A stretch of 64,000 bases of DNA from Puffinus mauretanicus (GCA_023333565.1 JAJKFH010003627.1:6305501-6369500); one strand, 5' to 3'; numbered from the stretch's first letter, positions 1 through 11,491 are shown. Notes: a model not told the origin generated them from the letters alone. A program made the numbers and translations.

Positions 1-1320
1 CATCTTATCATTTTCAGCCGTAACGAAGTGCAGGCGAACTGGCACAGCCTCTCATTCTTCCAGGGAAAATGATTATAGGCTTTCCAGCGAAGCAACTGAA
101 GGTTGTCCCAGGCACAAAGGGAGCCGGTCCCACGAGTTTCTCATTCTGGGTCCAGGTGAAGGGTCAGTAGCGCTTCCACGAGCGTGTGTTACAACTGACA
201 TCGATGGCAGTCCCGACGCTGCCCGGGTGTTTGGCAACACATGTGCCCATCGCCGCTTGTGCCCTGATAGCAAGCAGAGGATGTCTCCCACCTTCTCTTC
301 TGTGGGCCACAGCACAGGATGCTGCTGGAGGGATGTTGCCTTCCCATAGTTCAGAAGAGCTCCTGATCTGCTGCGGTGGGATCGTACTTTCTTTCCCCTT
401 GCACCTGAGTTACAGCTTTGTGTCTTGGTATATTGTGAGCATTTGGAAGTAAAAAAAGCAGAAGTGCAGCCAAAATTTTCAGAGTCTAATTTTCATATTA
501 TGTCAGAACAGGATTCCAGATTGGAGCAATATTATATTTTGGCTTATGTGTTTCAGAAAATTGGTTACAGATCCAGATTGTGAGAGTTAAGTCTACTTGT
601 TGATGACAGTGCTGGGGAAAACACTGCAGAGATTATTTTTTTATTAATAATCTGGAACGTGTCCAGATAATTTTCATGCTACAGGTTTTGAAAATAGGTT
701 CTTGCTTGAAAATTTTCGTTACATGTTCGCATTTAGAGTTGTCTTACTTTGGAAGTTCCTTCCTTCCTCTTTCCAGTTTCCATGGAGAAAGCAATGGGAG
801 AGGGAGAGAAAGTCAGAGAAAAATTGGAACAAGACATTTAAAAGCAAAGACTTTTCTTTCAAAGACTGCTGTGTTATTAGAAAAGGAACATATTCACCTA
901 CAGAAAAGGGCTGATTTACATTAAAAATGTTTAAGGATTGTTGACTACCTGTATTTATTAGTAAGGGAATAAACTATAAAAGAGTATGAAAGTGATTGGT
1001 AAAAACATTTGGAGTTGAAGGTAGTAGCATGCTGCTTTCTGTGCATTGCTGTATGTTTGCTGTAAAGCATTTACTATCCCTTCTTTTTAAAGAGCTGGTT
1101 TATGAAGTGTTTCTTGGAAAGACTTGTTTGAGAGAAATGAGAAAGACTGGTTAGTTTTTTAAACTATATCTTGTGGGTTGAATGTACAAAATGCTTTTTC
1201 TCCCTTTGTGTTTTATCCAGATGATGTATTCGTCACCTCATTATGACAGAGAGGGGAAAGAAGTGGGACAAGGGGGCAATTTGGTTGTCTTTGCTGACTT
1301 GGCAGGGTTAGTATCAGACG
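1..1320. other. Intronic/non-coding stretch, nothing recognised
   Basis: There are no repeats I can name, and only short open frames in ordinary-composition DNA. An AATAAA-type hexamer occurs near 970 without any supporting gene. It is taken as part of the upstream TRABD2B intron by position and strand of the exon at 11.3 kb; this is inference. Confidence 0.6.
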
Positions 1321-1647
1321 TTATCCAAAAAGACCGTGTTCTTGGGTACTCCTTGACACAACATTTCTTGGTCTGACACTATTATTGCGCATTACCGAAT
1401 AGCGAACACCGTAGATCAGGTTCTCCAGTGTAAACTGGTTGTGCTCTCTGATGGTGACTTCAGACCTGGATCTTCTCTTCTCTCTTCTCGGGAGAGATGA
1501 TTGCTGATAAACCCAAAGCCAAGGCTTATACAGTTCCACCAGCTGAGACGCAAAGAAATCAGTTTCAGGGATGACTTGATTTGTCTCTACTTCACTGACT
1601 TCATCTGAGTTATTCCTTCTTTTTCTCCGGACTGGTCCCCGTTGCAT
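1321..1647 (-). other. Unassigned coding-like open frame (108 codons)
   Basis: I do not recognise this product. Reading leftwards, ATG lies at 1647-1645 and the stop at 1323-1321, with an in-frame upstream stop at 1674-1672. The predicted peptide starts with a basic patch (RRKRR, residues 8-12), then an acidic stretch (SDEVSEVE), a tryptophan/tyrosine-rich segment (LYKPWLWVY), a second basic patch (RREKRRSRS) and a short C-terminus. Codon choice looks coding-like to the eye: CTG for leucine, many G-first codons, few rare-codon clusters. There is no signal peptide or membrane segment. An acceptor-like sequence (GTTTCAG on the minus strand, AG at 1705-1704) lies about 60 bases upstream. It opens in a different frame (open to 1587), so a fossil gene with a frameshift is possible. 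It could equally be chance, since 108 codons is not rare in 64 kb. Confidence 0.3.
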
Positions 1648-1779
1648 TTCAAAATGCGTTCTTGGAAATGTTCATCTGCATCTTTACGTCCTATACTAGA
1701 CCTCTGAAACAACCCCACCTCAAAAAAAATTAAAATTAGTTCAAAAGTCATTGTCCAATTTGTTCCAGATGCCAGCATG

Positions 1780-3260
1780 GCTAGAAAGCTTAGGCTGGTT
1801 GGATTGGGACTAGGCTGGAGTTTTGCTGTGACCGAACAGGAGGGCAGGGCTCTCTCCGCACAGCACTGCCTTGTGGTGTCAGCTCTGGAGGTCTGGTGTC
1901 CAGCCCAGATGCTGTTGCGTTATTAACCAGCTTTTTGCTCCTTGCTAAGTTGTGTGATACGTTGCAAACCGTATCTTTTGGATCACACTTGCCTTGGGTT
2001 AAAATCATATTGCAAACTTCAGGAAAACATTCAGGCTTTCCCTAACATCTCACTAAACAGGGAAGGGAAGAAACTCACTGAAGAGCCCTGAACAACCAAA
2101 CCTGAGTTTATACCCGCTACTGACCAGCTGTTCTCCCACTGTGTAACAGAAGACAAAATGAAAAATACCTTTGGAAAAAGAATTGCAATGCTTTAATAAA
2201 CCAACCCCCAAAACCAAACCTTCTGGCCCCATTTTTTCACTTTATTGCCCTGCTTTGCCCTTTGATCAGTATCTTTACTTGGGTGTCATGGCAATATAAT
2301 AGGTGATGGTTTTAGTGTCAGAACAGGAAAAAAAAATATTTTTTGTCAAAGGAAACAAAGCATTTGGAAGGGAAATAGAAAAACTTGAACTTTTCCATAT
2401 GTTTGCAAGCTCATGAAAGCTGGCCTCAAAAAAATCCCAATGTTAAAGGGGTTTTAAATGGGGTAGGAGTATCATTAAGTAGTTAAGATTTACCCTCCCC
2501 ACTGAAACCCAAACCTTTATTTGCATACACTGCAGGCTTGTCATCCTTATTCAATTAATGAACAGGTCCCTGTAATCTGGTCCTAAATATACACTGCATA
2601 GTTGGGTGAAGCTTGCAGAAAGGAGGCTGGGATCATTGTTCTGACTGTGTTTTGTTAAGACTTCTTTAATCAAAACATTCATTCAGATAGAGAGGCCGGC
2701 TGCATATTTTGGCATCGCTACCAAGGGGAGCAGGGACGGGATTGGGGTGGGGAAGGAGGCCTTGGGGGAGGGGTTGGTGTTGCTTCCTTCTTTTTTTTTT
2801 TCCTAAGTGCTTGGAAAGCAACTATTTAACTGGTGTGGAAAAACAAACAGAAAACATACATGGAGGTCATGACTTCTCAGGGATTTGTTGAAAGTCTTTT
2901 TTTTTAACAGGGATAAAAGTATCACCCCCCAAGTTGTTTGTGAGATGCACAGCCCATCCCTGTGGCCTTTCTGCCTTTTTTTTCCCCCCCTTTATTTATT
3001 TTTTTTTCTTATACATGCTTTCCTTCAACCCAGATGCATGGGAGAAGGTAAAACCAGGCAGGGCCCACGACTGTCCTTTGGCCAGGTACCACCTGGGAGA
3101 ACAGCAATGGCAGGAGGGATTTGGGGCTCCCAGGAAGGGTCTCCACGCAGGTGCGGTGGGGGCTGAAGCTGCAGGGGCGCAGGTGTCCAGGCGCTCCGGG
3201 GGCTGCAGCCCACCCTGCCTGCAGGCAAGTTTGCACTCAGGCCAGCAATGACTCCTACAG
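1780..3260. other. Intronic stretch with homopolymer and pyrimidine tracts
   Basis: No gene is seen. It contains an A/C-rich patch (ACCAACCCCCAAAACCAAACC, about 2202-2222), a T-rich tract at about 2790-2802, a longer C/T tract at about 2975-3012, and a more GC-rich end at 3120-3240. None of these resembles an exon flanked by good splice sites. Confidence 0.5.
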
Positions 3261-3366
3261 CTTTTGTCTCACCTGCAGAATTGTTTTATAAAAGTATCCA
3301 TAGAGACTTCACTAGCTCTCAGCCTACTTTCTGCCCTCCCTGTCTCCTCCTATTTGTAATTTTCCT

Positions 3367-3426
3367 CTATTTATAAATAGAGTCGCTCATAGAGCTGAGC
3401 TAGCTAATTTGAAATTCCATTTCAAA
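3367..3426. promoter_or_regulatory. MEF2-like perfect palindrome plus adjacent inverted repeat
   Basis: At 3367-3380 lies CTATTTATAAATAG, a perfect 14-base palindrome containing the A/T core and CTA...TAG ends of MEF2-type sites. At 3408-3426 TTTGAAAT and ATTTCAAA form an 8-bp inverted repeat around a 3-base spacer. Two dyad-symmetric AT-rich elements within 60 bp suggest a protein-binding cluster or enhancer fragment. The functional reading is inference; the symmetry itself is directly visible. Confidence 0.4.
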
Positions 3427-3879
3427 GACCTCCATTTTTACACTCAAGTTGCCACGCCATGTGGAGAGGTACCCAAATCAGGTAGGCCAATTACAGAAAG
3501 CTTGCTGGCGTGAACTGCAATGTATCTGCAACGTATAGGATGCCGAGCAGTGATGTGGCTGGGCAGGGATCAGCTCACAGCCAGAAGTGGCTCTCCACAG
3601 CTGGTCCCAAGAAATGTGCTTACTCTTACACTGGGTCTCCCTGTGCTCTTGGACTTTCTTCCCTCCCTCATTTCCCTTCAAGCAAAAACCATTTTTACTT
3701 TTTTTTCCCCCTCCATCCTCATCCAGGTATTTTCCGTGGGTTTCTGATGCCCTACAATACTGGGTTTGTGAGAGGAGACTCTTCTCCTCCTCTTCCAGCC
3801 ATTGCTATTTCCAGGGAAAAGGGTGCAGACAGGCTGCGGGGGTAGCTAGCCATGTGTCCCCTTCCTCCGAGGCAGCAGA

Positions 3880-4450
3880 TGGAGAAAACAACGCGTTGGA
3901 AAAGGGCAGGGCTGGGCTTGCTGGCATGGGGGTGTGAGACACCCCGACCTCAGCCGCTGCCCCGGGAGCCTGACCCCCGCCGCGGGACGGGAACGGGGGC
4001 CTTATCAGCGCAGCGCAGCTCGGCGAAAGGAGTCGTCAGCCTTTAGCTCAGAGAGGATAGACGTGCCTAAGCGGAGCAGAAATGCTGGAAACTGCAGCAA
4101 CACATCCAGTTGCAGTGAGTCGGAGCCAGAAAATAGTTCAGGGTTCATAAGCCCCTCTCCCTTAGGCCCCTGGTTCGCAAGACCACACTTTCTCCGAGGG
4201 AGAGCTGGCTGTCCCTTCGCCTTGCAGTTTGTCAGGGCTGTTCCCTGCTCTCTGAGGTTTGGGACACTACAGACTCCTCCTAAGCCAAGGGACGTGGTGG
4301 AAAATCCGTTCCTGCCGTGGAAATGCCGAGTTGGTCCAAACCCCAACAGCGCTTCCCAAAGGGCTCTGTGGCGCGGGGACGGCTGTGGCCGGGCAGCGTG
4401 GCTGGTGGGCGAGCGTGGGTGGGAGAAGCGCGACTGGCTTTTTGATCTGC
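3880..4450 (+). promoter_or_regulatory. CpG-rich block, possible internal promoter or alternative first exon
   Basis: This is the most CpG-dense part of the window, with clusters such as CCCGGG, GCCGCGGG and CAGCGCAGCGCAG around 3960-4030, in otherwise CpG-poor intron. A CTTATCAG (GATA-type) motif lies at 4001-4008. An ATG with a purine at -3 (4082) is followed by 11 open codons and then CA|GTGAGT (cut after 4114), a strong donor in phase 0. Phase 0 is what the TRABD2B exon acceptor at 11,317 requires. Such a transcript would lack the signal peptide and first GX2H motif. The long open frames on both strands here (GTG-started, about 213 codons on plus; about 170 on minus) are expected in stop-poor GC-rich DNA. 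The promoter role is inference. Confidence 0.4.
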
Positions 4451-4579
4451 GCTCAAAACATGCGAGCCTCCGGCTGCAGTGGGAGTTGTCCCTGGGGAAC
4501 TGCTCCGCTTTCTGCAAAGGGGTGGGGTCAAAACTGGATGAGCACAGACTGGGGATATGTTTAAGCTTTCTGTGACTTC

Positions 4580-6980
4580 AAATCAGTCTGAGTCTGTATC
4601 CGAGGTTGGTGTCAGGGTATGCTTCTAATAAACCATTTTAGCAGCCCAAAATCCACCAAGTTGACATTCCTATGCTGACCACGACTTCCAAAATGTGCTG
4701 GATGTGCCTGTAATATATTCTCAGATCCCATGTGGGATAGGTGTTTGCCCTGGGAAAGGGACAGGAGTGATGGAACTGACTTATCCTGAAGATCAAAGAC
4801 TCCTTTTACACTCAGGCTTCTAATATATTACTTTAAATTTTGGTGCTTAAAAGAAAGCAATAATGGGTTAATCACAACGTGCTTGAACTGGACACCATTT
4901 TGCGGAGCTCCTTCTTGGTTTCCCTTTTCCATAACAAGCTGGAAGCTCATCTTCTTGGTAGCTGCCAACTTTGGGCTTTGGGCTAAATCAGATTAACCAG
5001 ACACACCCCCCTCCTTGGCCAATGAAGGTCTCCGTCAGGATGGAAACTCAGGAGTACTGGAGGAAAACCAGTCAAGTCGGCCACAGCGTTCGTCTCGGCA
5101 GCAGCCACGTCCTCCTCGTGGAGATGCTTGCTCTCGCAGCCCATTGACTTTGCACTGTTTGAATCCTTCGTATCAGAGGCTGCAGTAAGTGGATATTGCT
5201 CTCCCAGATGCCAGAAGGGTCCATAAATCAGAGGGAAACAGATGTCTTCCAAGTCCAGAGCAGTATATTTTGCAGCACTGCAGTAAAAACCACAATGCCC
5301 TGTCAAGGCTGGTTAACGGGAGGGTATCCTCCCTTCATAAAGGAATGATAACTCGAGCTCAGATGTCAGCCTCTGACCCAAGAAGGGCTGGTGTGAATTT
5401 AGGGCCGTTCAGTTTGTCGGAGGAGCCAGCGGGTTTCGGGATGCTGCTTTGCCTCCCTGGCAGCCCCTGTAAGCCGCGCTGTCAGCTCTTGAGATCCTTA
5501 TCTTGCGTAGTAATGTCGACCGTATAAAAGTTCCTGACCTGCGTGGTACAGGGAAAATCCTTCAAAGCATGATCCCTTACTTGTCTTCTGGCCTCTGCCC
5601 ACGTAAAGCTCATAAACTAGAAGACTAATAAAGAGAACCCAATCTTTATCGTGTTAAAAAAAAAATAAATGTAGTTGGCATGATCTGGGAAAAACTCCCT
5701 GCTAACAACTGGAGATAAGGATTGCTAGCATGGAGGCTGAGCCCTTCTGTCAGGGAAAGATGGATGGGGTTTGTATCGAGGTGCTAGACTGGAACTCGGG
5801 AAGCTGATGGCCAACTCTCCGCCTTGCCATAGACGTCCCTTGTGACCCTGGGTGTGCCTCCTCCTATTTTCTCTATTTAGCCTGTGAACACTCTGGGGAG
5901 AGAAGGAGAAATAAGGCATTTTACTATTAAGAGATTCCCCTGCAAGGATTGGTAATGTACTTGCAGCGGTCTGGACTTGGGACACTGCACAGGAGGTGAG
6001 GCTGGAAAGCCATTAGTTATCTGCTGATTAGGAGGCAGTGGGAGAGAGGAGTCTCAGAAGCCAAGAGGGTCGACCAAGATATGGGAAGATAATGGCAGAA
6101 AAGGTTTTAGGGTCACTATATTTTCCATGGCAGGGGTTGGCTTTCCATTTCCCTGTCTCAGCTTCTTCTTCTCCATCTGCAGGTAGACTTACGGTTGGAG
6201 ACTGTCTCTGCCTGCCCACAGGCAAGAAAGGGCACACAGCCCTTTATTCTAATGTTGGTAGTACTGGTTTTTCATTGACATAATCTTACAATTTGAATGC
6301 ACATTCCAGAAATAGGCTAGCATCACTGGAACAGAACAAGGCTAAAAGGGGTTATCAGAGGATTGGGAAATGTGGTGTATAGGAGTAGGAACGATAACAC
6401 TGTTCCTCCACATCTGAATGTGATTTGGTACTGGACTGAATCTAGAGCAGTTCCACTGTAGCCAGTAGATCCAAAGCAGGAAAAAAAAATGTTAACCGAA
6501 GTTGATTATATGTGTCCAAAAAATTTATTTGCAGATAGATATTCACAACTCTGGCATCATGCCTCTGCCCAGAATATTTGTCCAAATATTAAAAAATAGT
6601 AAATAAGAAAATGTACTTAAATGTAGTCTGGTGTTTATGAATTTTCAGCTGAACTTTGGCAGTAAGCCCTAAATGTGATAAAAGACCAATATATTTTGCT
6701 TTTCTCTTTTTTTTTTTTTTTCCCATTTCTTTCTCTGTGTCTCTATAGACAAAGCTGACAGCATAGCATAGATCTTGAGATACGGCTGATGCATTTTTCT
6801 AAGCTAAAGTATGTTGTTAGCTCCTATACTAACGATTGCAGCAGAATCCCAACCTCCTTCCACAAAGTATTTGTGGGAAGAGAGGTTACTGCTGAGCATC
6901 GTCTTGGACTTTGGATCTTCCTTTGGGTCCTTCAACAGCTACATTCAGCCAGTGCCTTGTATGTAACATCAAGTCAGAAA
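4580..6980. other. Intronic stretch, nothing recognised
   Basis: No exon, RNA gene or nameable repeat was found. Simple tracts: A-rich at about 5656-5669, and a T run at about 6706-6720 followed by TCCC. Composition is moderate; the 5390-5530 part is somewhat richer in CpG than its surroundings. Confidence 0.5.
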
Positions 6981-6987
6981 GTCTTGC

Positions 6988-7040
6988 TGTCCCCATTTTG
7001 CAGATGGACTTTTGAGAGACAGGAGGAATAAAGCCAAATG
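6988..7040 (+). mobile_element. Possible MIR-like SINE fragment (plus orientation)
   Basis: CCCCATTTTGCAGATGG followed by GAGAGACAGG and AATAAAGCCAAATG resembles the MIR core (CCCCATTTTACAGATG..., then GAGAGGTTAAGTGACTTGCC) in order and spacing. The match is decayed and short. It was judged against the consensus from memory without alignment. Confidence 0.4.
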
Positions 7041-7304
7041 CTTCAAAGATACTTAGTGGAGGTTAAGTGCTGAGTTTCCTTTGAAGGTCTAAACCCAAAT
7101 GACATGCTTGTGATCATGCAAGAGATTTGTATCACCCATGGGAACAGAACCATTTTTTGTGGGTAGTGTCATAACCACTCCACAATCCTTCCTCTTTCTT
7201 CTTCCTAAAGCTCCTACTGACTTCAAAGGTGAAGAATTATGGCCCGCATCCCACAGCACTGTGAGCTCAGATGTGTGTGCAGAGCTTTACCCACACATAT
7301 ATTC

Positions 7305-7376
7305 CATCAGGAATACTGACTCAAGTAAAATTACACAGGCAGTGTGGAGAGGAAGAATTTTCTGCAAGGCTGGGAC
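7305..7376 (+). repeat. Ancient amniote interspersed repeat fragment (GAGTAAAGTTACTCA type)
   Basis: ATACTGACTCAAGTAAAATT, then ACACAGGCAGTGTGG and TCTGCAAGGCTGGG, follow the order of a repeat common in reptile and bird DNA, whose intact form runs CTACTCA..GAGTAAAGTTACTCA..TTTGCAGG. Upstream, CTACTGACTTCAAAGG (about 7213-7228) resembles the associated CCATTGACTTCAATGG motif. I cannot give a database family name with certainty. Confidence 0.5.
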
Positions 7377-7379
7377 TTA

Positions 7380-10300
7380 GCTTCCTTTTTGTTCTCATAT
7401 TCTCTTCCTTTAACCTCAAAAGCTTAACTAAGAAATGCAGGGTGTACCTAATGACTGAGCTTGGGATCCATCTATACTGTCCATAGGAGAGCTGTAACCC
7501 AAAGTAAATAGGAATAGAAAAAAGGAAGAGTTCTAGCTGATTCAGTCAAACAAAATATTCTTTCTTTTGAACATCTCAATGAAATATATTATTGAGTTTC
7601 CATAGGAAATATGTAGTGTGTGTGTATGTTTTTATATATATATATGAGTTGGTTGGATTCTCAGAAAACTGCATGGCTTGCAGAGACTGGACAGAAAGAA
7701 TCTATTTATCTCTTGTCATGTGTACCCACTACAAAGTGAGCACACCCCAGGTGATGGGTAGCACTGTGTTTTTCTGGTGATCCAACTGCTACTCTCCTAG
7801 ATGAACAGCAAAATTAGAAGTTAGGATTTTTCAACAGTCACATCACCTACCCCACTATACATTTAAATACTAGTAGCAGCATTCAGCTATTATCAGGAGG
7901 TCAGTCCCTCACCCATTGGGACAGCAAATGTCTCTCCATTCGCTCTCAGTTCAAAACAACAAATACCTATCATTAAAATGTTAAAATTAATTTTTACACT
8001 GAATGGAAACAAAAATACTTGATAAAGTGGAAGAGGGAAGGTGCATTCCTCTGGTGCATTCTTTAGCCTATCCTTTTAAAACAACAGATTTTCTTTTTTC
8101 CAAAAAAAACCTTAAATTCTGGCTGCAGTTAACAGCTGCCTAGTTGCGTGTGACTGATCCTTGACTTCCTGATCCCTGTCTGGTGGTTAGGAATCCAAAG
8201 GGTTTCTTAAATCAACAGGAGCAGCTGCCTCCTTGGAGCCAGGCATGGTATATGTCACCGACTGTGGAAAGGAGCTGCGATAGAGGGAGGAGCGGAGGTG
8301 ATGAATGGGGCCAGTGTCGTAGCTCAGTGTGGTTGCACCACTGTGCGGGCATCCTTACTTCAATCATTTATCTTCTGTCCTCTGCCACACACATGCAGAA
8401 ACATACGTGCGTGTTTTATTTTTGCCAGTGATGGAGCAGTCATTAGAAATAGAGGAATGCACAAGGTGCAGCGGGACCTGTAGCTGATGATGTGCCTTTA
8501 GAGGTGATGTCTTCCTTTGTCTTGTTCCTTGGACAAGCATAAGAAATGTTGACAAACCCAGTCCTTTGTTTTACATTTATCTCTCTGCCATTGGCAAACT
8601 CTTTCCCACAGAAGAGAAAGAAAGGGAGGATAAAAAAAAAGGCAAGTAAATGGCTCCATTTCGTGGACTGTATTTTAGGTTAGATAAAGAGGAGGAACAA
8701 ACTGTAGGTTGAATGTGGATGTAAGATTGCAAGTGATGGAGTTGCACAAGCTGAAGGAAGGTGCTTTCCTTCTTGGCAAAGACACTGTTGGTCAAGGTCT
8801 GAACACAACTTCTGTCCTTGGGCTATCTAGACCTCCAGCGTCAGAGCTTTCCCCTGGCTGGAGTGGGATGCACAAAGCCATTCGGTCCCACAGCATTGCT
8901 GCTCCTGCTTTGTGTAAGAGCAGGTAGTCCTCCCAGGCAACGCCGTACCTTACTTTCCCCAAAGCATCTCAGATGATTCGAGATCAGGTGCCATCAGTTC
9001 CCAGCCTTCACTTCCCTTCAGCCAAAAGCGGGGAAGAAGAGACTTCTCTTATGTGGGTGTTGAGCCTTCAGATGTTCCCAAAAAATTTCACCTTCCATTT
9101 CAGTCTCTGAAGGCTCCCCTACCTCCTGGCTCAGCTTCATCAACCCGTTAAACACAAAGCCTCAGTATAGAGGAGATACAAAGGCTTGTGATATCTTCAT
9201 GGACCAACTGGTTTTCAGCTTTGCATTCAGAGGTTATTGCAAGTGTAAAACGGCTACTCATTACTCAGACTTTATTCCTACAATAAAAATCTCTCCCTGC
9301 CTTTCACCAGGAATCGAAGCCACTACATCCTTTGCTGCTGTAGCCAGCAGCATTTTACCCCTCCAACGCTGGCAGGCTGCTCCTGCGTCCCTTTGAAACA
9401 AAGGCACGTTCTTGCCAGAAATTGAGGCAGCTTCCTTGTGTATTAACAGGAAACTGGTGTCTCCGATAGGTTTGGCTTAATGGGACTTATTACTTGTTGA
9501 GTGCTGGCAAAGGGCTAAACTGAGAACAAGGTGCAAAGTACTTGCATGCTCTGAGGAGTTCACAAGATGCGCTGGTGAAGCCAAGCCATGCTGGAAAGCC
9601 CGGAGGAAGGAATGACTCAGGGTAATGCAATTGAACACTTAAGGAGGGACGTGCTGTGAGAAGTACGGTGATTTGGCAAAGCAGGTTGAGAAGTCGTTTG
9701 GAAAATCAAAGGTCCAGCTGTTGCGCGTGGCCCAATAGGCTGGGGCAGGTCTCTGTCAGCAGCAGTATTAACTCCAGCCATGTGGGATTCCCCGGCTCAG
9801 GAGATGTGGTGCCCATTTCTGTCCACCCAGCTGGGTATAGCCTTTGGTGGGAATCCAGAGAAAGGCCTAGACTTGTCCTTCTGCATAATGCATGGTGAGA
9901 AATCTCTGCTCCTTGGTCCCCCACCCGTTAGATGAGGCTGCAATGAAAAAGCTTTAAGGAGAGCCACTGGGAAGATGGAAATGAGTTCTTTCCCTAAGAT
10001 TTGCTGAAAGCTTTTGGAGAGGCAGTTTGAGTGAAGAGCGTGGGAAGAGGCAAAAATTGTTGTGATAAAATCCTGTGGCCAAGTGGGAGGGTAATAGGTG
10101 GGCTGAAAAACAAAGACTAAAGGCAAGTTTTAGAAGATGAGTACAGGAATTTGGTATAGTAGAAAACCAGAGAAAGAATTAACCAAAGTAACAGAGTCCT
10201 TGCATCAAGTATTTCAGCACAGTGAGTGAGGGATGTTCCCCTTATGGGCTGTGCATGCAATATCATTACCACTGACTCAGATTAACACTGGAAATCCTGG

Positions 10301-11270
10301 CAGCTTTACATGTACCGGGGGACTCAGAAATCTGAATCTGGGTTTTGCAGCTTAAGCTGCTTTCCAGTGGTGAGGCACAGAAAATCGCCGGAAGGTGCCT
10401 GGGTCCTGTTAGCAGTCATCAAACACTGCCCACGCTTCTCGCTGCAGGGCCCGTAGGCTCCCAGACTCTCATGGTAGACCTTGGACCCTCACCGTGTCAA
10501 AACAAGTTGCCTGTCCTAATAATCAGGGACTTCTGGCTTGTCTGTCCATTATAGCTTGGGTCTTGGCTCATTCCTGGGTCTGCTGCCCTGACTCGAACAG
10601 TCCTTGGGGTTTCAACCTTTCTTCTATGCCTATGAACATCTCTCCTCACAAACACAGGGACTGAAGAAGCAGTTCTTGTGGAAATCCCTTCCTCGGAAAT
10701 ATCAGGAATGTTCCAGGGATTTATGTGTTGCAATGCATGGTCTTCTCTGGTGAGACCTAATAGCACCTAAGGCTGCAAGAAAGATAAGGGGGTTTACCCT
10801 GTTTACATCTTCCTATGTCTGGATTTGCTAACCTTTCCTACTTTTTTAACTGTTAGGTTATTAAAAAGGAGCACATGTAAGGCAAATCTTGCAGTCCTTA
10901 CTCAAGTTCATGGTGACCATGGCTGAGAACAGATGACAGGACTTGTTCTGGTATTAAATAGCCAATGAACTGCGTTGAACGAGCAGAGAATAAAGGTTTT
11001 AGTAACTCACCCAAATGTAACCCCTAGAGCTACATTCTGCTGAAGGAACAGAGAAAAGTCAAAAATGAACTTAAGTTTCATTCTGTAAAATACTAGTTTC
11101 ACTTAAAAAAAAAAAACAACAAACCCCCAAAAAAGTGTGTTGGTTGGTGATTTCTTTTTTCTTTGTAGAGTTGCTAGCAAGCTCTCATCCTCTGGTGTTT
11201 TTTTGTATGATAGTGATGCTCAGGTGGTTTAAATAAGACTAGATTAAAACATCCAGTGTTTTGGGGATTA
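7380..11270. other. Intronic stretch directly upstream of the exon
   Basis: No additional exon was seen. The preceding TIKI exon, which should end in a Ser-Gln-like sequence, could not be found here or further left. Contents: a GT/TATA simple repeat at 7615-7646, and an A-tract followed by CAACAAACCCCC at 11105-11132. No named transposon was recognised. Confidence 0.5.
7615..7646. repeat. Simple repeat (GTGTG then TATATA)
   Basis: A short GT tract runs through ATGTTTT into an (AT)n tract. It is a polymorphism-prone microsatellite with no visible link to a transposon tail. Confidence 0.7.
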
Positions 11271-11316
11271 CTTAACCACTGTCACCTGACCTGCAGTCTC
11301 TCTCTCTCCATTTCAG
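11271..11316 (+). other. 3' splice site: branch-point region, polypyrimidine tract and acceptor
   Basis: A run of TC dinucleotides leads into TTTCAG at 11311-11316, immediately before the exon. Two branch-point-like motifs precede it: CTTAAC at 11271-11276 and CTGAC at 11286-11290. An extra AG (CTGCAG, 11291-11296) lies 20 bases before the used acceptor. Using it would add 20 bases and shift the frame, so the main acceptor is the one that preserves the protein. Because that AG falls downstream of both candidate branch points, which of the two is used cannot be decided from sequence. Confidence 0.8.
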
Positions 11317-11491
11317 GTCCCTAACTTCATCAACACAACACTCCCACCCCACGAGCAGGTGACAGCTCAGGAGATAGACAGCTACTTCAGACAGGAGCTC
11401 ATCTACAAGAGGAATGAGAGGATGGGGAAGAGAGTGATGGCACTTCTAAGGGAGAACACAGACAAGAGCTTCTTCTTTGCCTTTGGAGCAG
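11317..11491 (+). CDS. TRABD2B: Internal coding exon of TIKI-family Wnt metalloprotease (TRABD2B/TIKI2 likely)
   Basis: The exon translates in frame 0 from GTC CCT AAC TTC and reads [11 protein letters not shown], then [20 protein letters not shown], and ends SFFFAFGAG, with the last Gly codon split after its first base (58 codons plus 1 nt). Family knowledge: this is the C-terminal half of the TIKI/TRABD2 ectodomain, membrane-anchored proteases of the TraB/EreA/ChaN-type fold that remove N-terminal residues of Wnt proteins and block Wnt signalling. The fold carries two GX2H motifs. The exon ends inside the second one (G-A-G, with His expected on the next exon). The stretch FRQEL...[10 protein letters not shown] fits my recollection of TIKI2 better than TIKI1, which has more LRR and IGKRVKALL-like residues, so TRABD2B is preferred and TRABD2A is the alternative. 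An exon start at V-P-N-F after a Gln agrees with the family sequence. The exon is flanked by a pyrimidine-rich acceptor and a CAG|GTACGG donor. No frameshift or stop is present. No other exon of the gene was found in the window, which implies introns longer than 11 kb upstream and 52 kb downstream. Confidence 0.88.

Noticed and set aside
3934..4575. 213-codon plus frame and overlapping 170-codon minus frame
   Set aside because: The plus frame starts at GTG, not ATG, and both lie in the CpG/GC-rich block where stop codons are rare. No domain, splice context or homology was recognised.
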